From NCBI GenBank assembly GCA_028023455.1, contig JAQFVV010006622.1:248001-312000 (forward strand): a DNA stretch of 64,000 bases. Reading direction: 5' to 3'. Shown piece after piece: positions 11,507-22,505 of the stretch. Position 1 is the first letter of the stretch. Every line of letters begins with the position of its first letter. The notes under the pieces are model-generated. The model saw only the letters and a list, made by a program, of their open reading frames with translations, did no database searches and was not told the DNA's origin. Both the position numbers and the translations under genes were made by a program. Source of the stretch: Epiperipatus broadwayi. Its lineage: Eukaryota > Onychophora > Udeonychophora > Euonychophora > Peripatidae.

Positions 11507-13030
11507 ATTACAACGATTCCATGAAGTTTATATATATTTTGCTAATATATTTTTAATGCATTTAATGAGGAATTGTGTCTTTAAATAAATATATTAACGA
11601 TTATTAAATATGTTGTAAAAATGTTCGACTAAAAACATACTGTATATAATAACTGAAGTAAGAAACTTTAGTTCAAGTAAACCAAGATGGCACTCCATAT
11701 TTTTGATAAATATACAATTTTGAGGGCCTATAATCCACTGAAGATGTGTTAGTCGATAAATTAAAAAAAAAATCATAAATCAATGGTTAAATTAAAAAAA
11801 AAGAAATAAATTCTGATAAATTTTATTAAGAAGCTTTATTTCATTTTTTTAAAAACCTATATTATAATGTGGGAAGCAATAAGATGCTCTTAAAATTGTT
11901 ATACTTTGATTCAATTCAGCGTATTTCTTTTTGTTATCTGTTTTTTTGGGTAAATTGTCATAATGATAAATATTTGGAATCTTCCTCTCACAGAACATGA
12001 TGCAGTGGACTATTTCCAAAAATGTGAGATCCTGCACTCCCAAAAAATGTGTTAATGGTCACATTATGATTGCACACTACCAACATAAACAAAATGTAAA
12101 TATTAACTAAAAATGTAAGTTTCAAGACATTCCATTTCATTCTATGGATGGTGCCACTAGCCTTATTAGGACTGATTCCTCCCCCTATTGCTGTGATGAA
12201 AGGGGTGGGATGACCTGCCTCCTAACCATCCTATTTGAACTGTATCTCTGTAGACCCATTGCAGACAATGCTTGTTAACAGCAGGTCTAATTATTGCCTG
12301 TATACACAATTATGTACCTTGTTCTATAAATGAATGAATAAAATATATTTTGAAAGTAAATATTATATTTATATGTTTTTTCATTTTTCTGTTGATAAGT
12401 TAATTAAAAAACAAAAATAAACTGTAAATATTGTAATTAATTTTCCCACAATGATTTTTTTTTAAAATAGCAGTAATAAAAAATAAAATTTAATTATTAA
12501 ATATGACAACATTTTGAAGCAGGTACTTTTTTTTGTAAACATTTTTGGAGACTCCGAAACTGTAGATTTATCAAAAGTACAGGGTGCCATCTTGGCTTAC
12601 TTGAAAACTCACAAGTATTGTAACTTTCAAATTATAATTATACTATTGCAATGTCCTCTATTACCAAAGTAATCTATTTAGTAGATAAAAAATGAATCAA
12701 CTTTTACATATTTTTACACAATCTTATCTCGATTGTAAATTTAGACAATAAAATTTTCGAAGATCACCATTAGCTATTCTAATTGGCTTATTATTTAACT
12801 CACAAGATAAAGTTAATTTCTATTGTGTGCATTAATTTTGAATGTGTAAATAAATTATAGAATGTTAATAATAATAAAATGATTAAAAATGAACTCCAAC
12901 TCATGAATTCAAATTATAAAACAATTTAAAGTATAGGGGATTTGAACTCAGATTTCAAGTGCCCTTCAACTATCCACACCATCTCATACAACTGATACAC
13001 ATGACCACACACATGTAGAAAAAATAAATA

Positions 13031-13076
13031 ATCACCAATATATGTATTTCATGCTAAACCAGCACTCATCAGTTGG
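13031..13076 (-). ncRNA. hammerhead ribozyme, ACATGT family
   Basis: The minus strand gives CTGATGA (13072-13066), helix II GTGCT/AGCAT around a GGTTT loop, GAAA, then a partly palindromic TACATATA segment and TTGG, which pairs with the CCAA just before CTGATGA. With helix I drawn as CCAA/TTGG, the cleavage triplet reads NTA, which is allowed. Every conserved core residue is present. Its partner in the opposite arm is at 13259-13304. Confidence 0.75.
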
Positions 13077-13258
13077 TCCAGATAATATTGGCATCGGCAT
13101 GGGATTTGAGTTTTCATCATCAGATTTTCAATGATATGGATGGCTGAAAAGTTGGAGGTTGCAGTGGATTGAAGCATGTTTATTAAAGTATGAAGATTTG
13201 CTATCTTAATATAAACTGAGCATTGATTATATATATGTGTGAGAGATGATAGCCTGGA

Positions 13259-13304
13259 CCAACTGATGAGTGCTGGTTTGGCACGAAATACATGTATTGG
13301 TGAT
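13259..13304 (+). ncRNA. hammerhead ribozyme, ACATGT family
   Basis: CTGATGA starts at 13263, then a five-pair helix II (GTGCT with GGCAC) closed by a GGTTT loop, GAAA, then TACATGTA with the palindrome ACATGT, and TTGG that pairs with the upstream CCAA (13259-13262). Relative to the opposite-arm copy, AGCAT has become GGCAC, which keeps helix II paired through a T-G closing pair. This covariation-like change supports an RNA structure. Activity is inferred. Confidence 0.78.
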
Positions 13305-13429
13305 TACTTATCTTTTCTACATGTGTGTGGTCACGTGTATCATTTGTATGAGATGGGGTAAATAGTTGAAGGGTGCTTGAAATCTGAAATCAAATCCCCT
13401 ATACTTACAATTAAGTTCCAGATTTGTGA

Positions 13430-15200
13430 AGAGTGCCTGGTTTTCAAATATTTAAACCCATTTAAAGTATTTTTTAAATTAACATTTGGCCTAGTAAATA
13501 TCATAGTTTAAATTTACTATCTGTATAAGATCATTGAGAGCAAATGAAGTTGGACTCTTTTTTTTGTTTGCTAGCATTTCACTTAAGAAATATAATTAGT
13601 AATGATTAGTTTTAACTTCATATATTTAAGATTATATACACATCAGTCATGATCCTTTTTGAATTTGGGTAATAAGTTATATACCATACCCATCAGGTAG
13701 TGTTTAATCTTGGAAAGAAGTGGTAATTATTTAGTGTCTGTTTAAACACAGGATGTCACAATGTATTGGTTTACATTCATTTGCCATGACTATGAAATGA
13801 GTCAGGTCTAGGCCTCTCCTCATTACTCAGCAGCTCTCACATCTCATAAGCGCTTCTACATCTTATAATTCTTCTCTATGAGCAGTGACATTGGAAAAAC
13901 ATTTGCCTTTCATTAGAATATTTAAAGATCATTCATATTTCTACCATAGCATATTGCAGCATATATTTTACTTTCATTACCTCTAAGTCACCTACTGTAA
14001 GATTTAGTGATTAATAGATACCAGATGATAATACAAAAAAAATAAAGAGATAAATGATTACTACTGAAATTTAAAATGTATTAAATCTAAAAGTTCAGGT
14101 GCACTGTTCCAAAAACCAAAGCACCGCATTGATGGAACCATAAGCTTGAAACTAGTCTAGGATATTGGATAGAACAGCACAGGGTAAGGAAGTGGCATAA
14201 AAGTGTTGTATATATGTTGCACCAGATTGTCACTTATGTATCTACCAGATGAGAGTGCCTACAAAATTTATTTTTATGATTAGATAAGGCTTTCTTCAAC
14301 TTTCATACCTAATTGGTTTCTGAAACATGTATGAAAGTTGAAATGTATGAAAGTAGAACAGTATAAAAATATTAAAAAGTGTTTTTAAAAATTTATTTTT
14401 AAATGAGGTATATTAGGACATACATAAATAACACATTATTGATTAGTATTGAGTGTTTTCCTTATAAATATATCAAGAAATAGTTAAATTGTACTCTTCT
14501 TGGTATTTACAGATTAGTCAGGACACCAGGATTGATTACAGATAATTCCACACAATAAAATTCTTATATATCACATTAATGCAATATATATATATATATT
14601 AAAAATATTACACTTTTAGATTTTTAAAAATTACATAATCTTGTACAATAATTAATTAATTTTAATAAAAACATAAACTGAAATTTAATTATTTATGACA
14701 CTCTTGTTTTTCAATTATGGTTTGAAAAATAAATAAAAAATCCTTTTTTACTTTAAAATTTAGCCCCCTCCACCCACCTTTTCTTATTTTCTATACATTT
14801 AAGAAAATTTTTGTCCTTACAACTTTTTTTAAATTTATAGGAAAATGAGAAAAGATGGTGGGAGGGGATTAAGTTTTAATATTTAAATAGGGGGTTGTTT
14901 TCCTAGCATTAATTGAAAGACAAACGTGTTATAAGCAATTAAATGTCAATTCATTTATTTTTTTATGAATTTCATTTATTTTTTTATGAATAAATTAACA
15001 GATATCTAATAGTAAGCATTATTTTTTAATATAAATATAATTATTGCATTAATTTGATGTATATATAATGGAATCCAAAAATATCTGTAATCAGTCTTGG
15101 TGCCTAGGCAAATTCTTAAGTACTCTCTTCTCTTTTTTTTTTTTGATAAAAAGTTATGTAACAATCTGGATCTTTTTCTAATGCCCTCATATGAAACAGT
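13430..15200. other. AT-rich region without a gene
   Basis: No convincing coding or RNA gene was found. A short inverted pair (CTTTCATACCT with ATGTATGAAAG) lies near 14300-14355. Poly-T and poly-A runs and a (TA)n tract occur near 14584-14600. Confidence 0.5.
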
Positions 15201-15350
15201 GAATTGTACAAAAATAGAATGTATGAAATATATATATATTGATATGATCAATATGGCTGTCTGTAAATATATCTATTTATATGAATTGTACAAAAATAGA
15301 ATGTATGAAATATATATATATTGATATGATCAATATGGCTGTCTGTAAAT
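15201..15350. repeat. Direct duplication, 82-bp unit
   Basis: The block beginning GAATTGTACAAAAATAGAAT occurs at 15201 and 15283 with an 82-bp offset, ending at CTGTCTGTAAAT in both. The second copy is about 67 bp and perfect over that length as far as can be read. The short plus-strand frame across it simply reads the duplication twice. Confidence 0.88.
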
Positions 15351-16346
15351 GTAAATTTAATCACCATGGCTAGATCAATGGTAGTGGTGGAGATTCTTAT
15401 CTAGAGAAACAATTAGAAGACAGATAATTAACAAATGTCAGGTAATGAATTTCTGACAACATGTTTATTTAAAATGAAAATTTTGTAGAAATAAACACTT
15501 AAATAAATCTATGTAAAAATTCTAATATAAGGATGTATTATTCAAGTATAATTATGATGGAGACAAGCCTTCTTTGCATGGTTGAGATTGGTTTATTATT
15601 CTTAAATAAATCACTATTTCAACATAATATAAGATTTCATAATTAATGAAATAATTAAAAAACCTTGCTTAAAATATAATCTTATACATGTACACCAACT
15701 AAATAACACTTCTTCTTCTCTTTATTTATGCCAATTCTCATTATCTCTTTCGCTTATACAAAATTGATTTTCATTACAACATGAATGTGGTTTGTCAAAC
15801 TACAAGCCAAAATAAATAAAATATATTGATACAATATATATTGAATAATAGAATACATGGGACTCTGTTCCAAAGCTTCATCAATGTAATGGCAATCTAT
15901 TCATAGTTCAAGCTACATGCAATCCAAAAACTACCATAATATCAGTAGCAACATAGCTGACTACAGTTCACTAGTGTTCACTAATATACAGCAACAACTA
16001 TAAAAATAAAAATAATTTTTTTACTGATAAAAGATATAGCTCAAGTGAGCGTAAAATCCAGATGTCTTTATGTACACATATTCTCCATAATGAAACACTT
16101 CTTATAGACATGAATTATAATAATAGCATGAGCTTAAATAATTTTTTCTCTGAAAATCAATTATACATGCATATATGTGAAATAAGCCAATAAACATCAC
16201 ATGATCATTTCTAATGATTGCTTATAACTATTATTAAAACAGGCAAAACTCTCTATAAGTATTACCACTCAGTGCAAGCCAGAGTAATCAATGGATGCCA
16301 GAAGGTTTGTATATAAAATCCCTATCTAGTGCCTACTCATGCAATA

Positions 16347-16388
16347 TCCCCAGACTAGTTTCTGGCTTGTGGCCTTCGTCAGTGAAGA
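16347..16388 (-). ncRNA. hammerhead ribozyme, ACTAGT family
   Basis: The minus strand reads CTGACGA (16382-16376), GGC/GCC helix II around CACAA, GAAA, and CTAGTC ending at 16353. Position 7 is C, which is a variable position. Helix I forms from TGGGG and CTTCA with G-U pairs. It lies in the left arm of the foldback, so it is encoded on the opposite strand from the two right-arm copies. Confidence 0.8.
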
Positions 16389-16433
16389 GCCTGAGAGCAC
16401 TGCACTAAGATCTAGGTGCAGTGCTCTCAGGCT

Positions 16434-16473
16434 CTTCACTGACGAAGGCCACAAGCCAGAAACTAGTCTGGGG
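16434..16473 (+). ncRNA. hammerhead ribozyme, ACTAGT family, first of tandem pair
   Basis: CTGACGA begins at 16439 and CTAGTC ends at 16468. Helix I: CTTCA (16434-16438) pairs with TGGGG (16469-16473) using two G-U pairs. Helix III is ACTAGT, self-complementary, so two transcripts or two tandem units could pair to form an active dimer, as proposed for minimal hammerheads with very short helix III. Confidence 0.8.
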
Positions 16474-16504
16474 ATATTGCATGAGTAGGCACTAGATAGG
16501 GGCT

Positions 16505-16544
16505 CTTCACTGATGAAGGCCACAAGCCAGAAACTAGTCTGGGG
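16505..16544 (+). ncRNA. hammerhead ribozyme, ACTAGT family, second of tandem pair
   Basis: CTGATGA begins at 16510 and CTAGTC ends at 16539, exactly 71 bp downstream of the first unit. The 71-bp spacing makes a tandem monomer array: cleavage at both sites would release a 71-nt RNA. It differs from the neighbouring unit at the variable position 7 (T for C). Flanking helix I is the same as in the first unit. Confidence 0.8.
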
Positions 16545-17070
16545 ATATTGCATGAGTAGGCACTAGATAGGGATTTTATATACAAACCTTCTGGCATCCA
16601 TTGATTATTCTGGCTTGCACTGAGTGGCAATACGTATACCGAGTTTTGCCTGTTTTAATATACGTGAAATAATGAATTATCAGCTTGAAAATTTAGTTAA
16701 TAACCAATATATTGAAAAAATACAATTTATTGATTTTTTTTCATTTTTTTTTTCATTGTTTAATAGTGATTTTACTGATTACAAAATTTGTGTTCATTAA
16801 TATTATCAAAGAAGAACATGTATTTTTAAAATTAATAAAAAACACATAATGTGTATTTTACCCTCAGTTGTATATATTTAAAATGCCCGTGTCATTCATT
16901 CTTAATTATTTCATAGATTAACAATAAAAACAAACATTTTTCCATAGCAGATATATTATTTATATAATTATCTATTGTACACAGCATAAAACAAATTACA
17001 TAAACTTAGCTTAAATCTGAACCGTTAATAAAACAATATATATAGACAATAATTAAAAACAAAAAATAAT

Positions 17071-17503
17071 ATCACTTTTGGCTTACTAAGTTATTATAAA
17101 AGTTCACATTAATTTACTGCAGACAGTTTTCTAATTAGTTGACTTCATATTATTGCTTCAAGAGAGAAGTTTATTTTTAAAAGCTTAGCAATGTATATGG
17201 TTGACTTTTTTGTTAACCAATATGCATTGCTAAGCTTTTAAAATGAACTTCTCTCTTCAAACAATAATATGAATCCTCATATGAAGCCAACTCATTAGAA
17301 AACTGTCTGACTGCACTATCCAAATACCAACTTTACCATAGAATGACTTTCAACATTTCCACAATGAGAATTATGATTCAATTATCCACGAAGTTTACAT
17401 ACTTATTTCAGAACTTCTATAGAAAAAAAATGTTTGCTACTCATCTCAGACTTGCAGTAAATTAATGAGAACTTTTATAATAACTTAGTAAGCCAAGAGT
17501 GAT
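17071..17503. mobile_element. Long-TIR foldback element with hammerhead-like relics
   Basis: The left end reads ATCACTTTTGGCTTACTAAG and the right end is its inverse (CTTAGTAAGCCAAGAGTGAT). The arms continue inverted through TTATTATAAAAGTT, TTTACTGCAG, AAACTGTCTG, AATATTATTG and AAGCTTAGCAATG, meeting near 17205-17225. The right arm is interrupted by about 130 bp of unmatched sequence (17315-17445). Both arms contain a block that reads, outward from the centre, GAAGCCAACT or similar, then AGAAAACTGTC. This looks like a decayed hammerhead (hairpin, GAAAC, GTC). No clear target duplication. Confidence 0.65.
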
Positions 17504-18209
17504 CTCAATTTTTAAGTTAATTGCATGAATCTTTCACTTTTTGCTTAGAATGGTACTTATCAAAAATAACACATAAACAACAGCAATGATAGTTACCCAT
17601 TACTTGCCATCCTTTTAACATGCTTTGTTCTAACGACACAATATTTAAGATTCAATATTCAATATAAACTTTTTGAAATGTGATATATATATATATAACA
17701 GCTAATGAGATAACCTTTTAGCTCTACAATATATGACGAAGTGAATAGCTATCTAGTTGCCAAAAAAATGATTGCCTTTTTATAAAAAAAAACAGTATTT
17801 CTGCAAATCCAAAATATTATATAAGAAATTATTTAAATCACAACAACTAGAGAAGCAATTATTGAAGTAACCATGATATTTAAGGCAATTCATATTCAGT
17901 TCAACTGAAATTTAAATTTACAGAGCAAAGTTATTTTTACTCATTTTAAATTTTGGCAAGCAAATGGTTGTGCATCAAATTTCCAACTGATAGAATATAT
18001 CAATATTAGAAAATAGCTAATAATCAGAGAGATAGATTCTGAGCCTTTTCAATGTAAATAATTAAAGTGCCATCTAGTCATTCTAAACTCAGTCAAATTT
18101 TATAGAAAATAAGTGAACCCTTTTTTGTAATTACAACATCTAGAAAAGTGAATATTAAATCAACCATGAGTCTTAAATATATATATACATTCATTTTTTA
18201 TGTCAAATG

Positions 18210-18278
18210 TGTTGGCCAGGAAGCGAACCCAGACCAGCTGCTTTGAAGGCAACTATGCTAACCACTAGGCCACCAATG
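18210..18278 (-). tRNA. tRNA-like pseudogene or SINE head
   Basis: The minus strand has a good A box (TGGCCTAGTGGTTAGCAT), an anticodon stem TGC/GCA with the loop CTTCAAA (anticodon position TCA), and a B box GGGTTCGCTTCC. Spacing fits a tRNA. The acceptor stem has only about four good pairs (TTGG with CCAA), the T stem has G-U or mismatched pairs, and no terminator-like T run follows closely on that strand. A UCA anticodon would read UGA, but the weak stems argue for a pseudogene or the tRNA-derived head of a SINE. Confidence 0.5.
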
Positions 18279-18984
18279 TTTGACTATTCATTCATTTTTT
18301 TTATTTATTTTTTTCACAACAAGTGTAACAAGTTTTTAATTATTATTCATTGTTTTGTGAATTTTTTTATTGCAATCATAAAAATCTAATAATATTTTAT
18401 TATTTTTTTGTCTCCTCTCTTTCTTGGAAGGATTAAATGTTCAGTATAGTTTGATAGCTGCATAATGAAAAATCATTTCAGATCACAGCAAAAGCTATCC
18501 AAAAATTCTCATATATCAAGTGGAATTATACAGAACTTTAATAAGATCAACTATCTTGTTTCAATTTTTGGAACTTGGTTTTATGTATTTACTTATATCC
18601 CAAAATGTGATTTTTAAGTATATGTCTCTACTAAGATAGAAATCAGGTGTTCCATTATAAATTTTAGTTAATCATTACATCATAAGACATATATAAACTG
18701 TTTTCATGAAGCAATTAAATCAAAATATTTTATTACAATCTAAACTTAATCATGGAACAACTAAGTTCATATATGTTAATGCAACAACTTCTCTTATCAG
18801 GGTCACATTTTTCGTAGTTGTAATTTGTTTACAGGTTTGTTAAAATTATTAGAATATGTATATATAGAATATGTATATATATATGTGTGTGTGCAAGCCT
18901 TAATTTGTATAATAAATAGTGACAGTATAATGTAGTATAACATTTTTTCTAAGGTAATAATGAAATAAGCATAAGATACATCCT

Positions 18985-20520
18985 ATTATTTTGCTTTCCA
19001 TCTCAGATTTTCAGTTTGTTAGAAAAAGTACTTCCATCTCTGATGTTATCACTCTATTTAAAATTGTTATTGACCAAGTGAAAACCACTCTCATAACAGC
19101 AAAACTTGCTATTTCATCAGTTTTTAATTTTGTCTCTATTGACACTCTCATTGAACTATTACAATTGCATAATATTTGTGTCCCCCTTCTCTACATTTTA
19201 GCTAACCTTCTAACAAATACAGAAATTTTCAACATTCCTAATGGCAAAGTAATTCCAGGATTTAAACTTCATAACTCTATTCCACAGGATTTACCTTTGA
19301 TGCTTTGTTTTTTTTATTATTTATATAAATCATCTTTTTCTGGAAATAGATGGGAAACTACCTGGTATATATATTCTACTGAATAATAAAACAGTCAAAC
19401 ATATTGTTTATGAATGATCTTATCATTTTTCTCCCCTTTAGGAAGTTCTTTCCTTCACTTCTACTCTGAAAGATTATATGGCACATTAATAAACTTCAGT
19501 TTAATCTTCATAAGTCATCCATAAGGAGTATACCCCCTGGTAATAGTGTTTCCATTTTTTCAGCACTACCCTCATAACTTTCTTGAAATTTCCATTTATA
19601 AATATAAGAATGCTGTTAGAACATCTATTCAAAACTTTATTCTCACATGTTGAAAATTGTTGAAAGCATAATTTTCCCTTCATCTAAAAATCTCTTATCA
19701 ACATCCTAATTTTTCCAAAAATGAGTTACTATATGTTGATTATTAACTATACTAATGCTTTCAAAAAGAAGATTAATTTGCATTGCTCCAATCTCATTTG
19801 GAATAAACAAACCATTGCAATCATTATTAGAATCTCACAGAAGCATGCCAAAGATAATGGTTTCTTCCTTTCCCCAATCCCTACCTTTTAATTTCAGAGA
19901 TCACTTAATACTGTTTTTAAATTTATTTCTGTTTCCCCTAATGCTAAGAGTTTTGTTTTAGTCATCACTACTGATACACCTCCAACCAGTATTTTTTTAA
20001 AATGATTAATCAAATATGTTGTTGCTTATATTGAACTTAATACATCACACATTTTCTAAAAAGACACACTTTTGGGATACTTACAGCATGACTCATAGTG
20101 TTAGTCAATTTCAACCATCCCCATCTCTCCTTAATATTACCAATAAACAGATAACAAAAATTCAAATTCTGAAATTTGGAACCAAAATATATTGATTTCA
20201 TTATTAAAATCAATTTAGAAGCTCTACCTAACTAGTCATTTCTGGTCTCAGAGAGTGGTGCTTCCTAATATTGACACCCTTTGCTCTCTTTGTCATAAGT
20301 CTGAAAAAACAATGCATCATTTTGTGTTATAGTATCTTGATCTTCTTATCTATAGAAATATCATTGAGTCAATTACTAAATCACAAACTTTTTCTACTTC
20401 TCACTTTCATTGATAGCATGAAACAGGACCCTTTCCCTTCAATTAGGATTAGTTCTAAGATGCCATTTTTGCTTCAACCCTACATCAAGGTAATTGCAAT
20501 TGCTGTTTTACAATAAATTT
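18985..20520 (+). pseudogene. Decayed non-LTR retrotransposon RT and C-terminal region
   Basis: The frame at 18991-19386 keeps the RT pattern FQFVRKSTS..., AISSVFNFVSIDTLIELL, LLTNTEIF, and a PQDLP block where PQGSP is expected. Just downstream MNDLIIFLP stands in the place of the catalytic (Y/F)xDD box. Further on, IDTLCSLCHKSEKTMHHFVL (near 20265-20320) matches the CxxC...H...C knuckle after RT in many non-LTR elements. All three blocks are in the right order on one strand, separated by stops and frameshifts. The clade is unclear (jockey, R1 or I-like). A dead copy. Confidence 0.65.
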
Positions 20521-20644
20521 TCAAAAATTAGAAAAAGAGACAGGATGTTTGCCCCTCTAGACATTGTTGATACTATATGGAGCTTGGTTTCTCTTCTTAC
20601 CCCATTATAAGTGGATAAGATTTGAAATAGAGCCATTCTTATAC

Positions 20645-20870
20645 CTGGAACTTAATTGTAAATATTGGCGATTTGAACTCAGACTTACAAGCAACCTTCA
20701 ACTATTCACACTATCTCATGCCATTGATACACATGACCACACACATGTAGAAAAGACAAATAATCACCAAAATATGTATTTCATGCTGAACAGCACTCAT
20801 CAGTATGAGATAGTGTACATAATTGAAGGTTGCTTGTAAGTTCAAATCCCCTATATTTATAAGTGGATAG
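20645..20870. mobile_element. Hammerhead foldback element, ACATGT family, short form
   Basis: The left arm GATTTGAACTCAGACTTACAAGCAACCTTC is mirrored by GAAGGTTGCTTGTAAG and TTCAAATCCCC at 20822-20852. The central body of the 12931 copy is missing and only one ribozyme core remains (20767-20803, minus). The right arm joins directly after the core, so this is an internal deletion derivative that keeps both termini. No coding potential. Confidence 0.7.
20767..20803 (-). ncRNA. hammerhead ribozyme core, ACATGT family
   Basis: The minus strand reads CTGATGA (20803-20797), helix II GTGCT/AGCAT with a short GTTC loop, GAAA, then TACATATTTTGG. The catalytic core is complete, but the CCAA that forms helix I in other copies was replaced by the deletion junction (ATA before CTGATGA), so helix I is weak here. 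Confidence 0.6.
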
Positions 20871-22300
20871 TTGCTTATCTTTTCTTTATTTAAATTTTTG
20901 TATGCTTTTGCTATGTATTTGCAATATGTACCATTTGTATTTAATTACCATTGTATTTGTCTCTTTTTTATGATAGACTGTTATAATATCTACTTGAAAT
21001 TCAAATCACCATTTCCATTTTTTTTTTAAAAAAAAAAGGTTACAATATTATTTTACAAATTATAAACTACCGGAGAATGGTTAAAGAATAAAATAGTTTC
21101 AAATACTGCAGCATTGACAACTATCTCCATTCACTGTTTTCTGTGAACACAGAATTTTAGTTTTCTTTCAAATAACAATAATTTCTAGACAATTACAGTC
21201 ATATTATCATTTTATTTGTATTACATTATCCACCAGTAAAACATGAAAGTTGGAAAATTTTAAGACTTTGGATGCAAGTGCTATATATATATACCTCTAT
21301 GTATCTAGAACAAAATAACTGTTAAATTCTATAAATTACAAATTACAATTCCTCAATTGCTAAAACAGAGAATCTTTAATAAATAAAATAACTATTGACA
21401 CTCGCTTTCAACTCCTACGAGTCCATATCAAGACAGTATAAAAATCCTATTTTAAAAGTTCATTTATAAGTTTACAGATAGAGAAATATTATATAATAAA
21501 TGAACTATTATATGACATCTAACATTACTTAGATCTAAGTTCATATATAACTTTAAGAAAGAGTTTTGTTCTCCTTTCTATATTTGGTTAGTCATCGAAC
21601 TTTTAGTACACTTATAAAATTATGATGTTTAGGGACGAAATAATAGAAATGATTTAAGCAAAACCACTTTAATAATATTGATTTATTGTTAAACTTTTAA
21701 ATCTAAAAATGTTTCTTACTGCATAATGACAGGATATATTATAATTTTCTTATAAATCATTCCCTATTGGGTACGTATCATTTCAATTTTTTTTACAGTA
21801 TCCTTATCCTGTTTCAAATCTCAAAGGTATCATTTTAAGTTTAGAAAAGTTAATAGGAATGATATGTTTAGCATTATTGGAAAATCTCTCTAGACTTTTT
21901 GTATTAGTTTTTCTTTGAAAAAAGAAACCTTCAACGTTCGTGCTTCTCCCATCTATCATTTTGATATATTTTTCTGATTACTGGAATTATATTCAAAAGA
22001 ATGTCTAGAACGCTTGAAAATTTAAAATGAAAAAGTAAACTGATCATAATATCTTGATTTAGTCTTGTCAAAAGTTGTGTTTAATTTTAGTTTTTAGCAC
22101 AGGCTTAGATTTAAAATTAAAGTGATAGATAACCTACAATTGCGGATAATTTTGTTTTTCTTAAAGCCAAGTTCACGAATAAATAAATAATTAAATGTAA
22201 ATTTATTAGTTTTCTAAGTTGTTTTTAATTTAAATGCTTGTTGAGTATATACAATAAATGAAAACTGGGAAGCAACATTCATAGAGAAGACGAAAAGTTA
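20870..22300. other. AT-rich region without a gene
   Basis: No supported gene. There are homopolymer runs at 21022-21038 and near 21790. Reading frames are short and compositionally biased. Confidence 0.5.
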
Positions 22301-22304
22301 TATT

Positions 22305-22505
22305 GTCAAAATTTAGTTAAGTGTGTGGAGATGATAATCTGGTCCAACTGATGATTGCTGATTTAGCATGAAATACGGGTATTGGTGATTAGTTATCTTT
22401 TCGACATATATGTGTTCAAGTGTATCAGTTTTATGAGATAGAGTGGAGAGTGGTGGGTCGTGTGAAAGTCTGTGCTTATATACCCTATATATTAAATATA
22501 TCGAT
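22305..22505 (+). mobile_element. Hammerhead-type repeat arm, ACATGT family
   Basis: The right-arm part of the family: GATGATAATCTGGTCCAA, the ribozyme core, GGTGATTAGTTATCTTTTC, then a GTGTATCAG block and ATGAGATAGAGTGGAGAG, ending near TATACCCTATA. The left arm and body are missing. A solo arm, like a solo terminal repeat. Confidence 0.65.
22344..22389 (+). ncRNA. hammerhead ribozyme, ACATGT family
   Basis: CTGATGA at 22348-22354, helix II TTGCT/AGCAT around GATTT, GAAA, then TACGGGTA and TTGG. CCAA (22344-22347) pairs with TTGG. The helix III segment has changed from ACATGT to ACGGGT, which breaks its palindrome, so dimer formation would be poorer. The core is otherwise intact. Confidence 0.68.

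Larger units (their letters stand above)
12931..13425. mobile_element. Intact-looking hammerhead foldback element, ACATGT family
   Basis: The outer ends are inverted copies (GTATAGGGGATTTGA at 12931 and TCAAATCCCCTATAC ending 13404). Each arm carries the blocks CTTCAACTATCC, CTCATACAA and ACATGACCACACACATGTAG and, deeper, a hammerhead core pointing outward from the centre (13035-13072 minus, 13263-13300 plus). The middle holds a unique body with TTTTCAATGATATGGATGG and TGAAGCATG that recurs in the 4-6 kb copies. No protein-coding frame exists, so the element is non-autonomous. The right end may extend to 13425, because ACTTAATTGT with a CTGGAA flank also borders the 20645 copy. No clean target duplication was found. 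Confidence 0.75.
16171..16672. mobile_element. Hammerhead foldback element, ACTAGT family, 15-bp TSD
   Basis: Duplications ATATATGTGAAATAA (16171-16185) and ATATACGTGAAATAA (16658-16672) differ at one base. The 472-bp insert is a near-perfect foldback: the left arm runs from CCAATAAACATCAC through AACAGGCAAAACTCTC, GATGCCAGAAGG and CCCTATCTAGTGCC to a minus-strand hammerhead, and the right arm repeats this in reverse. The axis is near 16411. The right arm carries one extra copy of a 71-bp segment, so it holds two hammerheads in tandem. There is no open reading frame of its own; the minus-strand frame over 16326-16553 is just the palindrome read through. Confidence 0.88.

Noticed and set aside
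16326-16553. 75-codon minus-strand frame with repeated FWLVAF and SGLWPS phrases
   Set aside because: It reads through the two arms of the foldback element, so the repetition is the palindrome and not a protein.
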